41,781 nucleotides of DNA from Acidimicrobiia bacterium (lineage in GTDB: Bacteria; Actinomycetota; Acidimicrobiia; Spongiisociales; UBA5794), in contig JASJAX010000046.1 of NCBI GenBank assembly GCA_030066755.1, positions 1 to 41,781 of the forward strand. The letters are read 5' to 3'. The notes under the pieces were generated by a model. That model was not told the origin of the DNA, did no database searches, and saw nothing but the letters and a program-made list of their open reading frames with translations. How positions within the stretch are numbered: the stretch's first letter is position 1; each line of letters starts with the position of its first letter. The translations under genes were made by a program, and so were the position numbers. Below are positions 7,670-15,733 of the stretch, piece after piece.

Positions 7670-8794
7670 TCAGCCTTTCACACTGCCCGCTGTCAGGCCA
7701 CCGACGATGTTCTTCTGGGCGGCGAGCATCACGACCAGGATCGGGAACCCGCCGAGCACACCGGCTGCGGCCATCTGGCCCCACTTGGCCGAGTACTGGC
7801 CGGTGCTGAAGAGTTGGAGGCCGACGGCAAACGTCGTCTGGTCGGCATCCGTCAGCAGCAGCGACGCCAGGATGTACTCGTTGTAGAGCGCCACGAACGT
7901 GATCACGAAGATCACGGCGAGCACCGGGCGTGACAGCGGCAGGATGATGCGTGAGAACGTATCCCACTGCGACGCCCCATCGACCCGGGCCGACTCATCG
8001 AGCGAGAACGGGATCGAGTCCATGAAGCCCTTGATGAGCCACGTGTTCACCCCGATGGCGCCACCCAGGTACACGAGGATGATGCCCGTGTGGGTGTTCA
8101 GCCCGACGCCGGGGATGAAGACGGTCGACTTCGACGGGTCCATCAAGGCCAAGACGAAGAGCAGGAGTCCGAGCGTGATCATCCCGTAACCCGAGATCCG
8201 GGCCATTCCGCCGCGCAGCGTGCGACGCACGATGAACCAGCCGGCCACGGCGAGCACAATGCCGAACCCGATCCACACGAGACCGCGCGGGCCTTTCACC
8301 CCGCCGCCGGTGATCTCATCGAGCTGATCGAGGAACAAGAACAGTGCGATGAACGCCAAGAACTGCGGGAACATCTGCAACAACAAGATGACGAGCAACC
8401 CGGTCCGGCGACCCTTCCAGCGCAGGCGTGAGAACGAGAATGCCGCCATCGCCGACATGAAGAGCTGCAACGTTGCAGCAATCAGTGCGATCTTCACCGA
8501 GTTCCAGATCCACGTCGAGAACTTCAGTGTCTCGTCGTCGAAGAGCTCCCGGTAGCTCTCGAGGGTTGCGCCCTCGGGGATGATGCTGCTGTTCGCCGAC
8601 AACGAGTCGAGCGGGTTGATCGAAGCGGAGATGATCCAGATGATCGGGAACATCGCGAACACCGCTCCGAGAACACCGACGACGTGACGCCAACCGAGGT
8701 CGCGAGCCCACACGGCGAAGGGACGCCGATTCAAGCGGCGCGTCGTCCGAGCATCCTCGGTGAGCTTCTGCGGAGTGGTCCTACTCGCCGCCAT
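7670..8794 (-). CDS. malG: Maltodextrin ABC permease MalG with two-helix insertion
   Basis: 374 residues, against about 280-300 for typical MalG. The core is canonical: a periplasmic loop after the first helix, GLNTHTGIILVYLGG, and the EAA coupling motif LDESARVDGASQWDTFSRII around residues 265-283, which contacts the ABC ATPase. Between LFLDQLDE (near 160) and FIPGVGLNTHTG (near 227) there are about 60 extra residues with two further hydrophobic segments (about 172-189 and 201-218) separated by a basic stretch RRTLRGGMAR. In E. coli MalG these flanking blocks are nearly adjacent. The gene overlaps malF by 14 bases. No ATPase gene is present in the window; a shared MsiK-type ATPase is inferred. 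Repeat copy 2 lies just beyond the stop. Confidence 0.93.
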   Translation of the reverse strand: MAASRTTPQKLTEDARTTRRLNRRPFAVWARDLGWRHVVGVLGAVFAMFPIIWIISASINPLDSLSANSSIIPEGATLESYRELFDDETLKFSTWIWNSVKIALIAATLQLFMSAMAAFSFSRLRWKGRRTGLLVILLLQMFPQFLAFIALFLFLDQLDEITGGGVKGPRGLVWIGFGIVLAVAGWFIVRRTLRGGMARISGYGMITLGLLLFVLALMDPSKSTVFIPGVGLNTHTGIILVYLGGAIGVNTWLIKGFMDSIPFSLDESARVDGASQWDTFSRIILPLSRPVLAVIFVITFVALYNEYILASLLLTDADQTTFAVGLQLFSTGQYSAKWGQMAAAGVLGGFPILVVMLAAQKNIVGGLTAGSVKG

Positions 8795-10424
8795 AGATCT
8801 GCTCCAATCGACGCGTGAACCGGAAGCTGAATGCCGAGATCGCGACCACGATCAAGAAGATGAAGAACGTGAACGCAGATGCCAGACCGAAGTTCTGGCC
8901 GCGACCGGTCGAGATCGCCAGGTTGTACGTGAACGAGATCAGGATGTCGGTCTCGCCGACCGGCAAGTCGTAGCCCACAAGGGGCGGGCCTCCTCTCGTC
9001 AACAAGAAGATGTTGATGAAGTTGTTGAAGTTGAACGCAAAGGACGCAATCAACAGCGGAGCCGTCGAAATGAAGAGCAGCGGCATGGTGACCTTGCGGA
9101 AGATCTGCGGACCCGACGCCCCGTCGGTCCTGGCGGCCTCCTGCACGTCGGACGGGATGGCCTGGAGCGCACCGGAGATCACGAGGAACATGTAGGGGAA
9201 GCCGAGCCACAAGTTCACCAGGATGATCGAGACGCGCGCCCAGAACGGGTCGTTCAGCCACGATATCGCCTCGAACCCGAAGAGGCCGATTAACTGATTG
9301 GCCGGGCCGAAGTCGGTGCCCTGGAGGAGTCCACGCCAGATGATGATCGAGATGAACCCCGGCATGGCCCACGGGATGATGAGCAGGGTCCGGTAGAGCG
9401 CCTTGCCGCGCAGCTTCTCCTTCTGGAACGACAGGGCGAGCAGCAACCCGAGACCGAACTGGGTACCCACCGACAGAACGGCGTAGATGATGTTCCAGGA
9501 GATGACTCGGGTGAACGGGCCGCGTACCCGCTCGTCGGTGGCGATGCTCGTGAAGTTCTCGAAACCGATGACGACTCGCCAACCGATTCCGGCGAGCTCT
9601 CCCGTCTCGGGATCGCCGCAGACGAAGTTGCCGATGGTCCCGTCTGCGGGACATTCGAGCTGCAGCTGGTTGTCGATGAGGACGTCACGGGCCTCGTCGT
9701 ATGAGTAGCGGAACTCCTTGAGCGACGCCCGGTTGGCTTCGAGGATGGCCTGGCCGACGGGGGTGTCGAAAGCGAGATCGTCGATGTTCGGGATCTGAAG
9801 GATCGCCGCCAGGTTCAGTCGGTCGAAGCCGTCGATCGTCTCAGGCGTGCCGTCGCCGTCGCTGTCGACGGTCTCGAGATCGGCGGGATCCTGTGACGCA
9901 TCGTCCACGACCGGCTCGCTCTCCAAGCGTGGTTCGCCGAAGTACTGGTTGCCCGACTCGTCCACGAGCAGCACCCGCAGTTCGCCGGCGTCGTCGCCGT
10001 AATACGCGAGGGTGAATCGTTGCGGCTCCTCTGGGAGGAAGGTCTCCCTGAGCGTTTGCTCGATGGCCTGGGGCTTGGTCAGCACGTGCCCGGTCGACCA
10101 GTTCGTGAGCGACACGTAGATCGTATAGAAGAGCGGATACACCAGCATCAACGCCAGGAAGATGACGCCCGGCACGAGCCACCGCAGCGGCATCGCCGCT
10201 TCGATGAGGAAGACGATGTTGATGCCGATCGCTCCGACGACGAGCGCCGCCAAGAGCAGCCACTGCGAATCGCCCCACAGGAATGGAATAGCGACAACGA
10301 CGAAGCCATTCATGATGGCGAGGGCTAAGAGCTTGACGAGATAGCCGGTGCCCCACTGCCGCAGGTTGCGGAACGTTCGACGTTGCGGTTCCTGGTCCTG
10401 ATCAGGACGGATCTCGGTCGCCAT
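8781..10424 (-). CDS. malF: Maltodextrin ABC permease MalF
   Basis: 547 residues. N-terminal helices (about 25-105) are followed by a large extracytoplasmic P2-type loop (about 110-300), then the permease core with the EAA motif DVQEAARTDGASGPQIFRKV and C-terminal helices. This layout, with its long P2 loop, is specific to MalF. The loop contains an EF-hand-like calcium site, D187-x-D189-x-D191-G and D198 at position 12, not a usual MalF feature as far as I know. It pairs with MalG (14-base overlap) to import maltodextrin delivered by the binding lipoproteins. A strong hairpin separates it from malE upstream, so it is probably expressed less than malE. ATG at 10424. Confidence 0.95.
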   Translation of the reverse strand: MATEIRPDQDQEPQRRTFRNLRQWGTGYLVKLLALAIMNGFVVVAIPFLWGDSQWLLLAALVVGAIGINIVFLIEAAMPLRWLVPGVIFLALMLVYPLFYTIYVSLTNWSTGHVLTKPQAIEQTLRETFLPEEPQRFTLAYYGDDAGELRVLLVDESGNQYFGEPRLESEPVVDDASQDPADLETVDSDGDGTPETIDGFDRLNLAAILQIPNIDDLAFDTPVGQAILEANRASLKEFRYSYDEARDVLIDNQLQLECPADGTIGNFVCGDPETGELAGIGWRVVIGFENFTSIATDERVRGPFTRVISWNIIYAVLSVGTQFGLGLLLALSFQKEKLRGKALYRTLLIIPWAMPGFISIIIWRGLLQGTDFGPANQLIGLFGFEAISWLNDPFWARVSIILVNLWLGFPYMFLVISGALQAIPSDVQEAARTDGASGPQIFRKVTMPLLFISTAPLLIASFAFNFNNFINIFLLTRGGPPLVGYDLPVGETDILISFTYNLAISTGRGQNFGLASAFTFFIFLIVVAISAFSFRFTRRLEQIYGGE

Positions 10425-10509
10425 GACGAGACATTACCTCTCCACTCGGCTGCCCTGCCATTCGGAAAGGGCAGCCCGCGCACTCGGAAGAACTACCGGA
10501 AATGCAAAA

Positions 10510-10536
10510 GGGGAGGGCAGTGAAACTGCCCTCCCC
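10510..10536 (-). terminator. Stem-loop between malE and malF (attenuating terminator)
   Basis: An 11-bp perfect stem (GGGGAGGGCAG / CTGCCCTCCCC) has a 5-base loop and, on the minus strand, is followed by TTTTGCATTT. It lies 22 bases after the malE stop and 86 bases before malF. As in other binding-protein operons, it would let most transcripts end or stabilise after malE, giving an excess of binding protein over permease. Confidence 0.85.
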
Positions 10537-10558
10537 AATGCTTCGAATGCGTGCTGGA

Positions 10559-11881
10559 TCAGCCGCCGGCGATTGCGTCGCGGACGACCTTCGCAGCGTT
10601 GGCCATGACGGCGGCGGGGTCGACGACCTCGTCCGTGTAGGCCTGGTTGTAGATGATGGCGAAGGCATCACCCATGGCGCCCCACACTGCAGACATCTCG
10701 GGGATGTTCGGCATGAGGAGACCCGGGAACGCGTCGACCGGCGAGAAGGCCGCAACCTCAGCGTCCAACTCGAGCGCCGCGTCGTAGCTGGCCTTGTGGG
10801 CCGGGCCACGCTGGCCAACCTCGAAGAGGTCGACCATCGTGTCGACGGTTGCGACGTAGTCGGTCAGGAACAGCTGAGCGGCAACCTGCTGCTCGCTGAA
10901 CGAGTTGATCATGAAGCCCTGGACGCCCACGAAGGGGATCGGGCTGTTGCCATCGACCGGCGGGAACGTCGAGACGGCATAGCTGACGCCGGAGTCGCGA
11001 ACACCCTGCAGGTGCCACGGGCCGTTCCACAGGAACGGGGCCTCGCCGTTACCGAAGAGGTCATTCATGTTGCCCCACTCGATGTCGGCGGACAGATAGC
11101 CATCCTTGATGGCGCCGTCGAGCCAGGTGGCGCCGGCAACGGCACCATCGTTGTCGAGGCCCACATTCGCGGCGTCGAAGCCGGTGTCGGTGTAGTCGAA
11201 GATGTATCCGCCGAAGCCCTGGATGAACGCCTGGTTGGCGTAGGCATCGCGCGCCGGAGCGGCAAGGCAGATCGTGATGTCGGTCAGGCCGTCACACGCT
11301 GCGGTGAGCTCTGCCCACGTCGCCGGCGCCTCGGGCACCAGGTCGGTGTTGCGGTAGAGGCCCATACCCTCGACGGCGTACGGAAGGCCGTACAGCTTGC
11401 CGCCCAGAGAGAACGCACCGATAGCAACGTCGTAGAACTCGCCCTCACGGCCGCCGAGGTCGATCTCGGCGAGGATGCCGTTCTCGGCGAGCTCGCCGAT
11501 CCAGTCGTGGGCGCCAATGAAGATGTCGGCGCCTTCGCCGGCCGGCGCAGCGGTCAGCATGTTCTGGCGAATGTCGCTGGCGAGCTGCACCTCGACCGGG
11601 ATACCGGTGTCTGCGGTGAACTGCTCAGTCAGCGGCTCGAGCACCGGGGCGCGCGTGTCGTCCGCCCAGATGACGAGCGGGGTGACTTCGGCCGGGGGCT
11701 CGGTGGCAGGCGGCGCGGTCGTGGCGGGTGCCTCAGTCGCGGCGGGTGCCTGGGTGGTGGCGGGTGCCTCCGTGTCGGATGGTGCGGCAGTCGTGTCGCT
11801 TCCGCCGTCGTCGCCGCATGCGGCCACGATCATTGCGAAGGCGAGAAGAACGCCGACCAGTACCTGGTAACGACTCCTCAT
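10559..11881 (-). CDS. malE: Maltose/maltodextrin-binding lipoprotein MalE
   Basis: 440 residues from the ATG at 11881, which has AGGAGG (11896-11891) 9 bases upstream; a longer frame to 11920 lacks this support. The signal peptide ends in the lipobox IVAAC (Cys22), followed by an Ala/Thr/Pro repeat linker to about residue 70. The body has LVIWADDTRAP, ADIFIGAHDWIGELAENG, LYGLPYAVEGMGLYRN and FPPVDGNSPIPFVGVQGFMIN, typical of family-1 maltodextrin-binding proteins. First gene of a malE-malF-malG operon divergent from malR, sharing a 168-base regulatory region with the operator at 12015-12030. It is paralogous to the lipoprotein at 4385-5740; two binding proteins may serve one permease. Codon use matches the surroundings. 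Confidence 0.94.
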   Translation of the reverse strand: MRSRYQVLVGVLLAFAMIVAACGDDGGSDTTAAPSDTEAPATTQAPAATEAPATTAPPATEPPAEVTPLVIWADDTRAPVLEPLTEQFTADTGIPVEVQLASDIRQNMLTAAPAGEGADIFIGAHDWIGELAENGILAEIDLGGREGEFYDVAIGAFSLGGKLYGLPYAVEGMGLYRNTDLVPEAPATWAELTAACDGLTDITICLAAPARDAYANQAFIQGFGGYIFDYTDTGFDAANVGLDNDGAVAGATWLDGAIKDGYLSADIEWGNMNDLFGNGEAPFLWNGPWHLQGVRDSGVSYAVSTFPPVDGNSPIPFVGVQGFMINSFSEQQVAAQLFLTDYVATVDTMVDLFEVGQRGPAHKASYDAALELDAEVAAFSPVDAFPGLLMPNIPEMSAVWGAMGDAFAIIYNQAYTDEVVDPAAVMANAAKVVRDAIAGG

Positions 11882-12014
11882 TCGGGAGCTCCTCCTGTGT
11901 TCCGTCGTAGTCGGAGACACAGCCCTCCTCGGTCATGCCTCCTCAGCTGGAGTGAACCAGCTCTCCGCAGTAAACCAGAATCCGCGACAGATTTCCACAA
12001 GTTTTCTGAAAGTC

Positions 12015-12043
12015 TTGCAAGATCTTGCAAACAGGGGCATAGT
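12015..12043 (+). promoter_or_regulatory. malR promoter and MalR-type operator
   Basis: TTGCAAGATCTTGCAA (12015-12030) is a perfect 16-bp palindrome with two CTTGCAA direct repeats, close to the CTTGCA half-sites I recall for actinobacterial MalR. Its first TTGCAA also serves as -35, with 17 bases to CATAGT (12038-12043) and 6 bases to the malR ATG. It lies in the malE-malR divergent region, so binding could repress both directions. Confidence 0.8.
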
Positions 12044-12049
12044 GGGGTC

Positions 12050-13057
12050 ATGCGACCCAAGCTCCACCACGTTGCCGAACTGGCCGGTGTCAGCGAAGCC
12101 ACCGTCAGTCGCGTCATCAACGCAAAGCCCGGCGTCGCCGAGTCGACCCGCCGTGCGGTGCTCGACGTGCTCAGTGATCTGGGATATCGCGAGGTGCCGA
12201 CTCGCTCGACGGATTCGGGTCTCATCGGGATCGTGACCCCCGAGCTGGGCAACCCGATCTTCCCGTTGCTCGCACAGACGATCGAGGCAAGGCTGGCCCG
12301 CCACGAGCTGATGTCTCTCGTGTGCCCCTCGACGTCGGAGACGATCGCCGAGCAGGACTACCTCGATCACTTCGTCGAGACCCGGGCCGCAGGGATCATC
12401 GTGGTGAACGGTCGCTACGCCCAGGACGGGTTCGGCTACGACCCGTACTTCCGGATCGTCGACACCGGGATCCCGCTGGTGCTGGTCAACGGTATCTTCC
12501 CCGGCTGCCCCTTGCCCGCGGTGGCCGTCGACCTCGCCGCCGCCGCTCGGCTCGGTGTCCAGCACCTCGTTCGTTTGGGGCACACCAGGATCGGTTGCCT
12601 CACCGGGCCGCACCGCTACAGCACCTCGCAACTCTTCGTCAACGGCTACCGCGCCGCTATGCGGGAGGTCAACGGCGGGTACGACGTGGTGTCCGAGACG
12701 TTGTTCACCCTCGAGGGCGGTCGCGCCGGAATGGCCAAGCTGCTCGAGGAGGGGTGCACCGGAGTGGTCGCTGCCAGCGATCTGATGGCGCTCGGCGCGA
12801 TCACGGCGGCGCGGTCCTGGGGTGCCAAGGTTCCCGAAGACGTGTCGATCATCGGCTCAGACGGAACTCCGCTCTCGACGCTCACCGACCCGCCGTTGAC
12901 GACGTTGCGTCAGCCCGTCGAACGCATGGCGGCCGCAACGGTCTCGGCACTCCTTGCGCAATCGAACGGCGACGGCATGCTCAGCCCCCAGCTGTTCCAG
13001 CCCGAGCTCGTCGCCGGTGCTTCCGCCGCCACGGTCAAGGCGGCCGCGCCGGCCTGA
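12050..13057 (+). CDS. malR: LacI-family transcriptional regulator MalR
   Basis: 335 residues. The N-terminal LacI HTH (VAELAGVSEATVSRVINAKP, about residues 7-26, with hinge helix STRRAVLDVLSDLGY) is complete, followed by a periplasmic-binding-protein-like sugar domain with VAASDLMALGAI and VSIIGSDGTPLSTLTDPPLTT. A much longer open frame begins at 10502 but overlaps malE antisense; the ATG at 12050 is right because promoter and operator precede it directly. Divergent placement from malEFG and the operator predict repression of malEFG and itself, relieved by maltose or a derivative. The ligand is inferred from context only. Confidence 0.92.
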   Translation: MRPKLHHVAELAGVSEATVSRVINAKPGVAESTRRAVLDVLSDLGYREVPTRSTDSGLIGIVTPELGNPIFPLLAQTIEARLARHELMSLVCPSTSETIAEQDYLDHFVETRAAGIIVVNGRYAQDGFGYDPYFRIVDTGIPLVLVNGIFPGCPLPAVAVDLAAAARLGVQHLVRLGHTRIGCLTGPHRYSTSQLFVNGYRAAMREVNGGYDVVSETLFTLEGGRAGMAKLLEEGCTGVVAASDLMALGAITAARSWGAKVPEDVSIIGSDGTPLSTLTDPPLTTLRQPVERMAAATVSALLAQSNGDGMLSPQLFQPELVAGASAATVKAAAPA

Positions 13058-13146
13058 AGCTCGCAATCGGAGCGCACCCGGACTCTCGATCCGACACCGG
13101 CACGTTGGGTCCGAGCAACAGTCCGGACTTCGTAATGACTTCGCGA

Positions 13147-13190
13147 GTTCACAGGTCCGTAACCCCCGCGTAACGGATCCGGACTTGGAT
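13147..13190 (+). promoter_or_regulatory. 11-bp direct repeats upstream of OmpR-type gene
   Basis: Four consecutive 11-mers read GTTCACAGGTC, CGTAACCCCCG, CGTAACGGATC and CGGACTTGGAT, ending 6 bases before the ATG at 13197. The central pair gives GTAAC-N6-GTAAC. OmpR/PhoB-type winged helices bind 11-bp direct repeats, and GTnAC is the a-site half of the actinobacterial GlnR box. This may be an autoregulatory site. Confidence 0.5.
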
Positions 13191-13196
13191 CGCACC

Positions 13197-13703
13197 ATGA
13201 TCGACGACGACGTTGCCCTCGTTCGCTGGCCGACGGATGAAGACAGACGTCTGCACCTCGCAGGCCGCGGTGCGCTTCGGCTGCTGCTGGTGACCGCCGA
13301 CGCCGATCCGCCGCTGTGCGACGATCCGCGCGAAGACTGGATCAGACTGCCCGCACCCGACGAGGACGTTCGGGCGAGAGCAGCGGCGTTGGTGTCGGCG
13401 GAGCGTCGCTTGTCGCCGTCGTATCCGACCATCGACGATCACGGCACCCTGAGATATCGATCCAGGCAGACGGAGCTGTCACCCCAGCAGGTCCTGCTCA
13501 TGCAGCCGCTCGTCGAGCGTTTCGGGCTCGTCGTGAGCCGGACGAAGCTCGAGCGATCCGTGTGGCCCGGTTCGGCGCCCGGGGAGCACGACCTCGACGT
13601 GCCGATCATGCGTCTGCGTCGTCGCCTCACCGACGTGGGCCTTCGTGTCCGATCGGTTCGATCGCGGGGGTATCTCCTCGAGGCAACCGCTAGCGACGAG
13701 TGA
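13197..13703 (+). CDS. OmpR/PhoB-type winged-helix DNA-binding protein
   Basis: 168 residues. The C-terminal ~90 residues form an OmpR-type winged helix: LSPQQVLLMQPLVERFGLVV, SRTKLERSVWPG, DLDVPIMRLRRRLTDVG (recognition helix) and VRSVRSRGYLLEA (wing). The N-terminal ~60 residues (LVRWPTDEDRRLHLAGRGAL, LLLVTADADPP) are too short for a receiver domain and lack a phosphorylatable Asp pocket, so it is not a classical response regulator. I recall this architecture as common in Acidimicrobiia. It lies just upstream of amt-glnK, and both it and amt are preceded by 11-bp repeats, so a GlnR-like nitrogen role is plausible but unproven. The ATG at 13197 is chosen over an upstream in-frame extension inside malR. 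Confidence 0.8.
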   Translation: MIDDDVALVRWPTDEDRRLHLAGRGALRLLLVTADADPPLCDDPREDWIRLPAPDEDVRARAAALVSAERRLSPSYPTIDDHGTLRYRSRQTELSPQQVLLMQPLVERFGLVVSRTKLERSVWPGSAPGEHDLDVPIMRLRRRLTDVGLRVRSVRSRGYLLEATASDE

Positions 13704-13727
13704 CTGCGACTCGATCGCAGTCGATGT

Positions 13728-13749
13728 CAGAAACCTGCAAGGAACTTGC
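13728..13749 (+). promoter_or_regulatory. Candidate GlnR-like half-sites upstream of amt
   Basis: Two 11-mers, CAGAAACCTGC and AAGGAACTTGC, agree at 8 of 11 positions and place GAAAC-N6-GGAAC in the 11-base register of GlnR b-sites. They lie about 125 bases before the amt start. The matching GTnAC a-sites are not seen here, so confidence is limited. Confidence 0.35.
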
Positions 13750-13874
13750 GCAGCGGTCTTAACCCGCGTGTGATCGCGGCGAAATCCGGCCTCCATAAGT
13801 TGCTGCCTTGCGCAGGCGGCCCGGTGTTCTCGCATGAGTCCTGGGTGTGCGACGACGACTCAGGAGGTCGGAGA

Positions 13875-15245
13875 TTGAAGAGGAAACTGCTCATCGGCAC
13901 GGCGCTCGCGGCGGCCCTGGTGCTCGTCATGGCCAGCCCGGCGCTGGCTCAAGAGGACCCGGCACCCGCAGCACAGTTCGTGCTGGACAACCTGTGGATC
14001 TTCCTTGCGGGCGTGCTCGTCTTCTTCATGCAGGCGGGATTCGCTCTAGTCGAGGCGGGGCTCACGAGAAGCAAGAACGTCTCGAACATCATGATGAAGA
14101 ATCTGATGGACATGTCGGCCGGGGTGCTCGCATTCGCACTCGTCGGCTTCGGCATCGCATTCGGCGGTGGCGAGCTCCTCGGCGGATGGTTCGGGTTCGA
14201 CATCGGTATCGCCGGCGTGGAGCAGACGGAGGGAGAAGGCCTCCTGCCGGCCACGTTCTTCTTCTTCCAGGCGGCCTTCGCTGCGACCGCGGCGACCATC
14301 GTCTCGGGCGCAATGGCAGAGCGCACGAAGTTCGTCAGCTACTTCGCCTACAGCTTCTTCATCACGGCGCTGATCTACCCGATCGTCCTTCGGTGGACCT
14401 GGGGCGGCGGATGGCTGGCGCAGCTCGACGTTCCGTTCTCGGACTTCGCCGGATCGACGATCGTTCACGCCACCGGTGGCTGGGCCGCCATGATGGGTGC
14501 GATCGCGCTGGGTCCGCGGCTCGGCCGATACGGCAAGGACGGCAAACCCCGGCCCATTCCCGGACACTCGATCCCGTTCGTCGTGCTCGGCGCAATGATC
14601 CTCTTCATCGGGTGGTTCGGATTCAACCCGGGGTCCGAGCTCGCCGCCGACGAATTCGTCATGCCGATCGCCCTCAAGACACTGTTGGCGGCCGCCTCAG
14701 GCGCGGTTGCGGCCATGGCGCTGAACTGGCTGAAGGACGGGCGTCCCGACGTGTCGATCGCAGCCAACGGGTTGCTGGCAGGGCTCGTGGCAATCACCGC
14801 CCCCGTGGGCACCGTCGAGACCTGGGCATCAGTCGTGATCGGCGGCATCGGCGGTGTCATCGTCGTCTATTCGATCGCCTTCTTCGATCGGCTTCAGATC
14901 GATGATCCAGTCGGCGCCATCTCCGTGCACGGCGTCGTCGGGACCTTCGGCACACTCTCGATCGCGTTCTTCGCCAAGTACGACGACGCGTTCCTGGGTC
15001 GAGAGGACGCCGGTCTCTTCTACGGCGGCGGCCTCGACCAGCTCTGGACACAGTTGATCTTCGTGATCGTGCACTTCGTGTTCGTGACGGTCACGGCCGG
15101 AGCGCTCTTCATGGCGATCAAGCGGACCCTCGGACTGCGGGTCAGCGAGGAAGAGGAACGCGAAGGGCTCGACGTGCTCGAGCACGGTTCACCCGGATAC
15201 GGCCACGACCCGAGCGGTCCCGGTATCCCCTCGAGCCGGACCTGA
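13875..15245 (+). CDS. amt: Ammonium transporter (Amt family)
   Basis: 456 residues from a TTG at 13875, which has AGGAGG (13862-13867) seven bases upstream; the longer ATG frame from 13746 adds a non-hydrophobic leader before a clear signal peptide (KRKLLIGTALAAALVLVMAS, cleavage near ALAQ). Eleven membrane segments are expected and hydrophobic blocks agree. Family signatures: FMQAGFALVEAGLTRSKNVS, and the twin pore histidines His198 (STIVHATGGWAAM) and His352 (ISVHGVVGTFGT). It conducts ammonium/ammonia across the membrane and is blocked by PII proteins when nitrogen is plentiful. glnK follows 13 bases downstream, the classic amtB-glnK operon. The rare TTG start with a strong ribosome-binding site may tune expression. 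Confidence 0.96.
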   Translation: MKRKLLIGTALAAALVLVMASPALAQEDPAPAAQFVLDNLWIFLAGVLVFFMQAGFALVEAGLTRSKNVSNIMMKNLMDMSAGVLAFALVGFGIAFGGGELLGGWFGFDIGIAGVEQTEGEGLLPATFFFFQAAFAATAATIVSGAMAERTKFVSYFAYSFFITALIYPIVLRWTWGGGWLAQLDVPFSDFAGSTIVHATGGWAAMMGAIALGPRLGRYGKDGKPRPIPGHSIPFVVLGAMILFIGWFGFNPGSELAADEFVMPIALKTLLAAASGAVAAMALNWLKDGRPDVSIAANGLLAGLVAITAPVGTVETWASVVIGGIGGVIVVYSIAFFDRLQIDDPVGAISVHGVVGTFGTLSIAFFAKYDDAFLGREDAGLFYGGGLDQLWTQLIFVIVHFVFVTVTAGALFMAIKRTLGLRVSEEEEREGLDVLEHGSPGYGHDPSGPGIPSSRT

Positions 15246-15258
15246 TCGAAAGGAGTAC

Positions 15259-15603
15259 ATGATGTTGCATCTTGTGACAGCAGTCATTCAGCCGTTCAGG
15301 CTCGAGGTCGTGAAGGACGCCCTGCGCGATGCGGGTGCTGCCGGCATGACCGTGACGGAAGTGAGCGGCTTCGGTCGCCAGGGCTCGCACACGGAGACCT
15401 ATCGTGGGGCCGAGTACGAGGTCGACTTCGTACCGAAGCTGAAGATCGAGATCCTCTGCACGGCGGACGAGAGCGAGCGTGTCGCCGACCTGATTGTGGA
15501 AGCGGCCCGCACGGGGAAGATCGGCGACGGCAAGGTGTGGATTGCACCGATCGGCCAGGCAATCCGAATCCGAACCGGGGAGTTGGGTACCGAGGCGGTG
15601 TAG
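15259..15603 (+). CDS. glnK: PII nitrogen regulatory protein GlnK
   Basis: 114 residues. The T-loop GRQGSHTETYRGAEYEVDF includes the conserved Tyr in YRGAEY (Tyr53 from the first ATG), which is uridylylated or, in actinobacteria, adenylylated. The B-loop is TGKIGDGKVW and the C-terminal RIRTGE is present. PII trimers bind ATP/ADP and 2-oxoglutarate and dock on Amt to close it. AAAGGAG (15249-15255) is followed by tandem ATGs at 15259 and 15262; the second has better spacing (6 bases), so the true protein may be one residue shorter. It is co-transcribed with amt. A strong hairpin lies 45 bases after the stop. No glnD/glnE gene is in view. Confidence 0.96.
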   Translation: MMLHLVTAVIQPFRLEVVKDALRDAGAAGMTVTEVSGFGRQGSHTETYRGAEYEVDFVPKLKIEILCTADESERVADLIVEAARTGKIGDGKVWIAPIGQAIRIRTGELGTEAV

Positions 15604-15648
15604 TCCTTCGGGACAGCTCTCAACACCCGTCCCGTGACCCAGCCATGA

Positions 15649-15676
15649 CAGAAGCCCCGCTCCGGCGGGGCTTCTG
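15649..15676. terminator. Bidirectional hairpin between glnK and glgA
   Basis: A perfect 12-bp stem (CAGAAGCCCCGC / GCGGGGCTTCTG) with a TCCG loop separates the convergent glnK and glgA genes. No T-run follows, but position and strength support termination in both directions. Confidence 0.75.
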
Positions 15677-15733
15677 CACGTGTTCACGCCTCGGCACGGT
15701 GACCGTGACCCAGCGGCGATTGGCGGAGGTGGG

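Noticed and set aside
10502-13057. An 851-codon plus-strand frame across malE and malR
   Set aside because: Only the last 335 codons (malR) are real; the rest is antisense to malE and lacks any domain. The malR promoter lies inside it.
4385-13057. A missing MalK ATPase as a deletion
   Set aside because: Actinobacterial sugar importers usually share a single MsiK ATPase encoded elsewhere, so absence here is expected.
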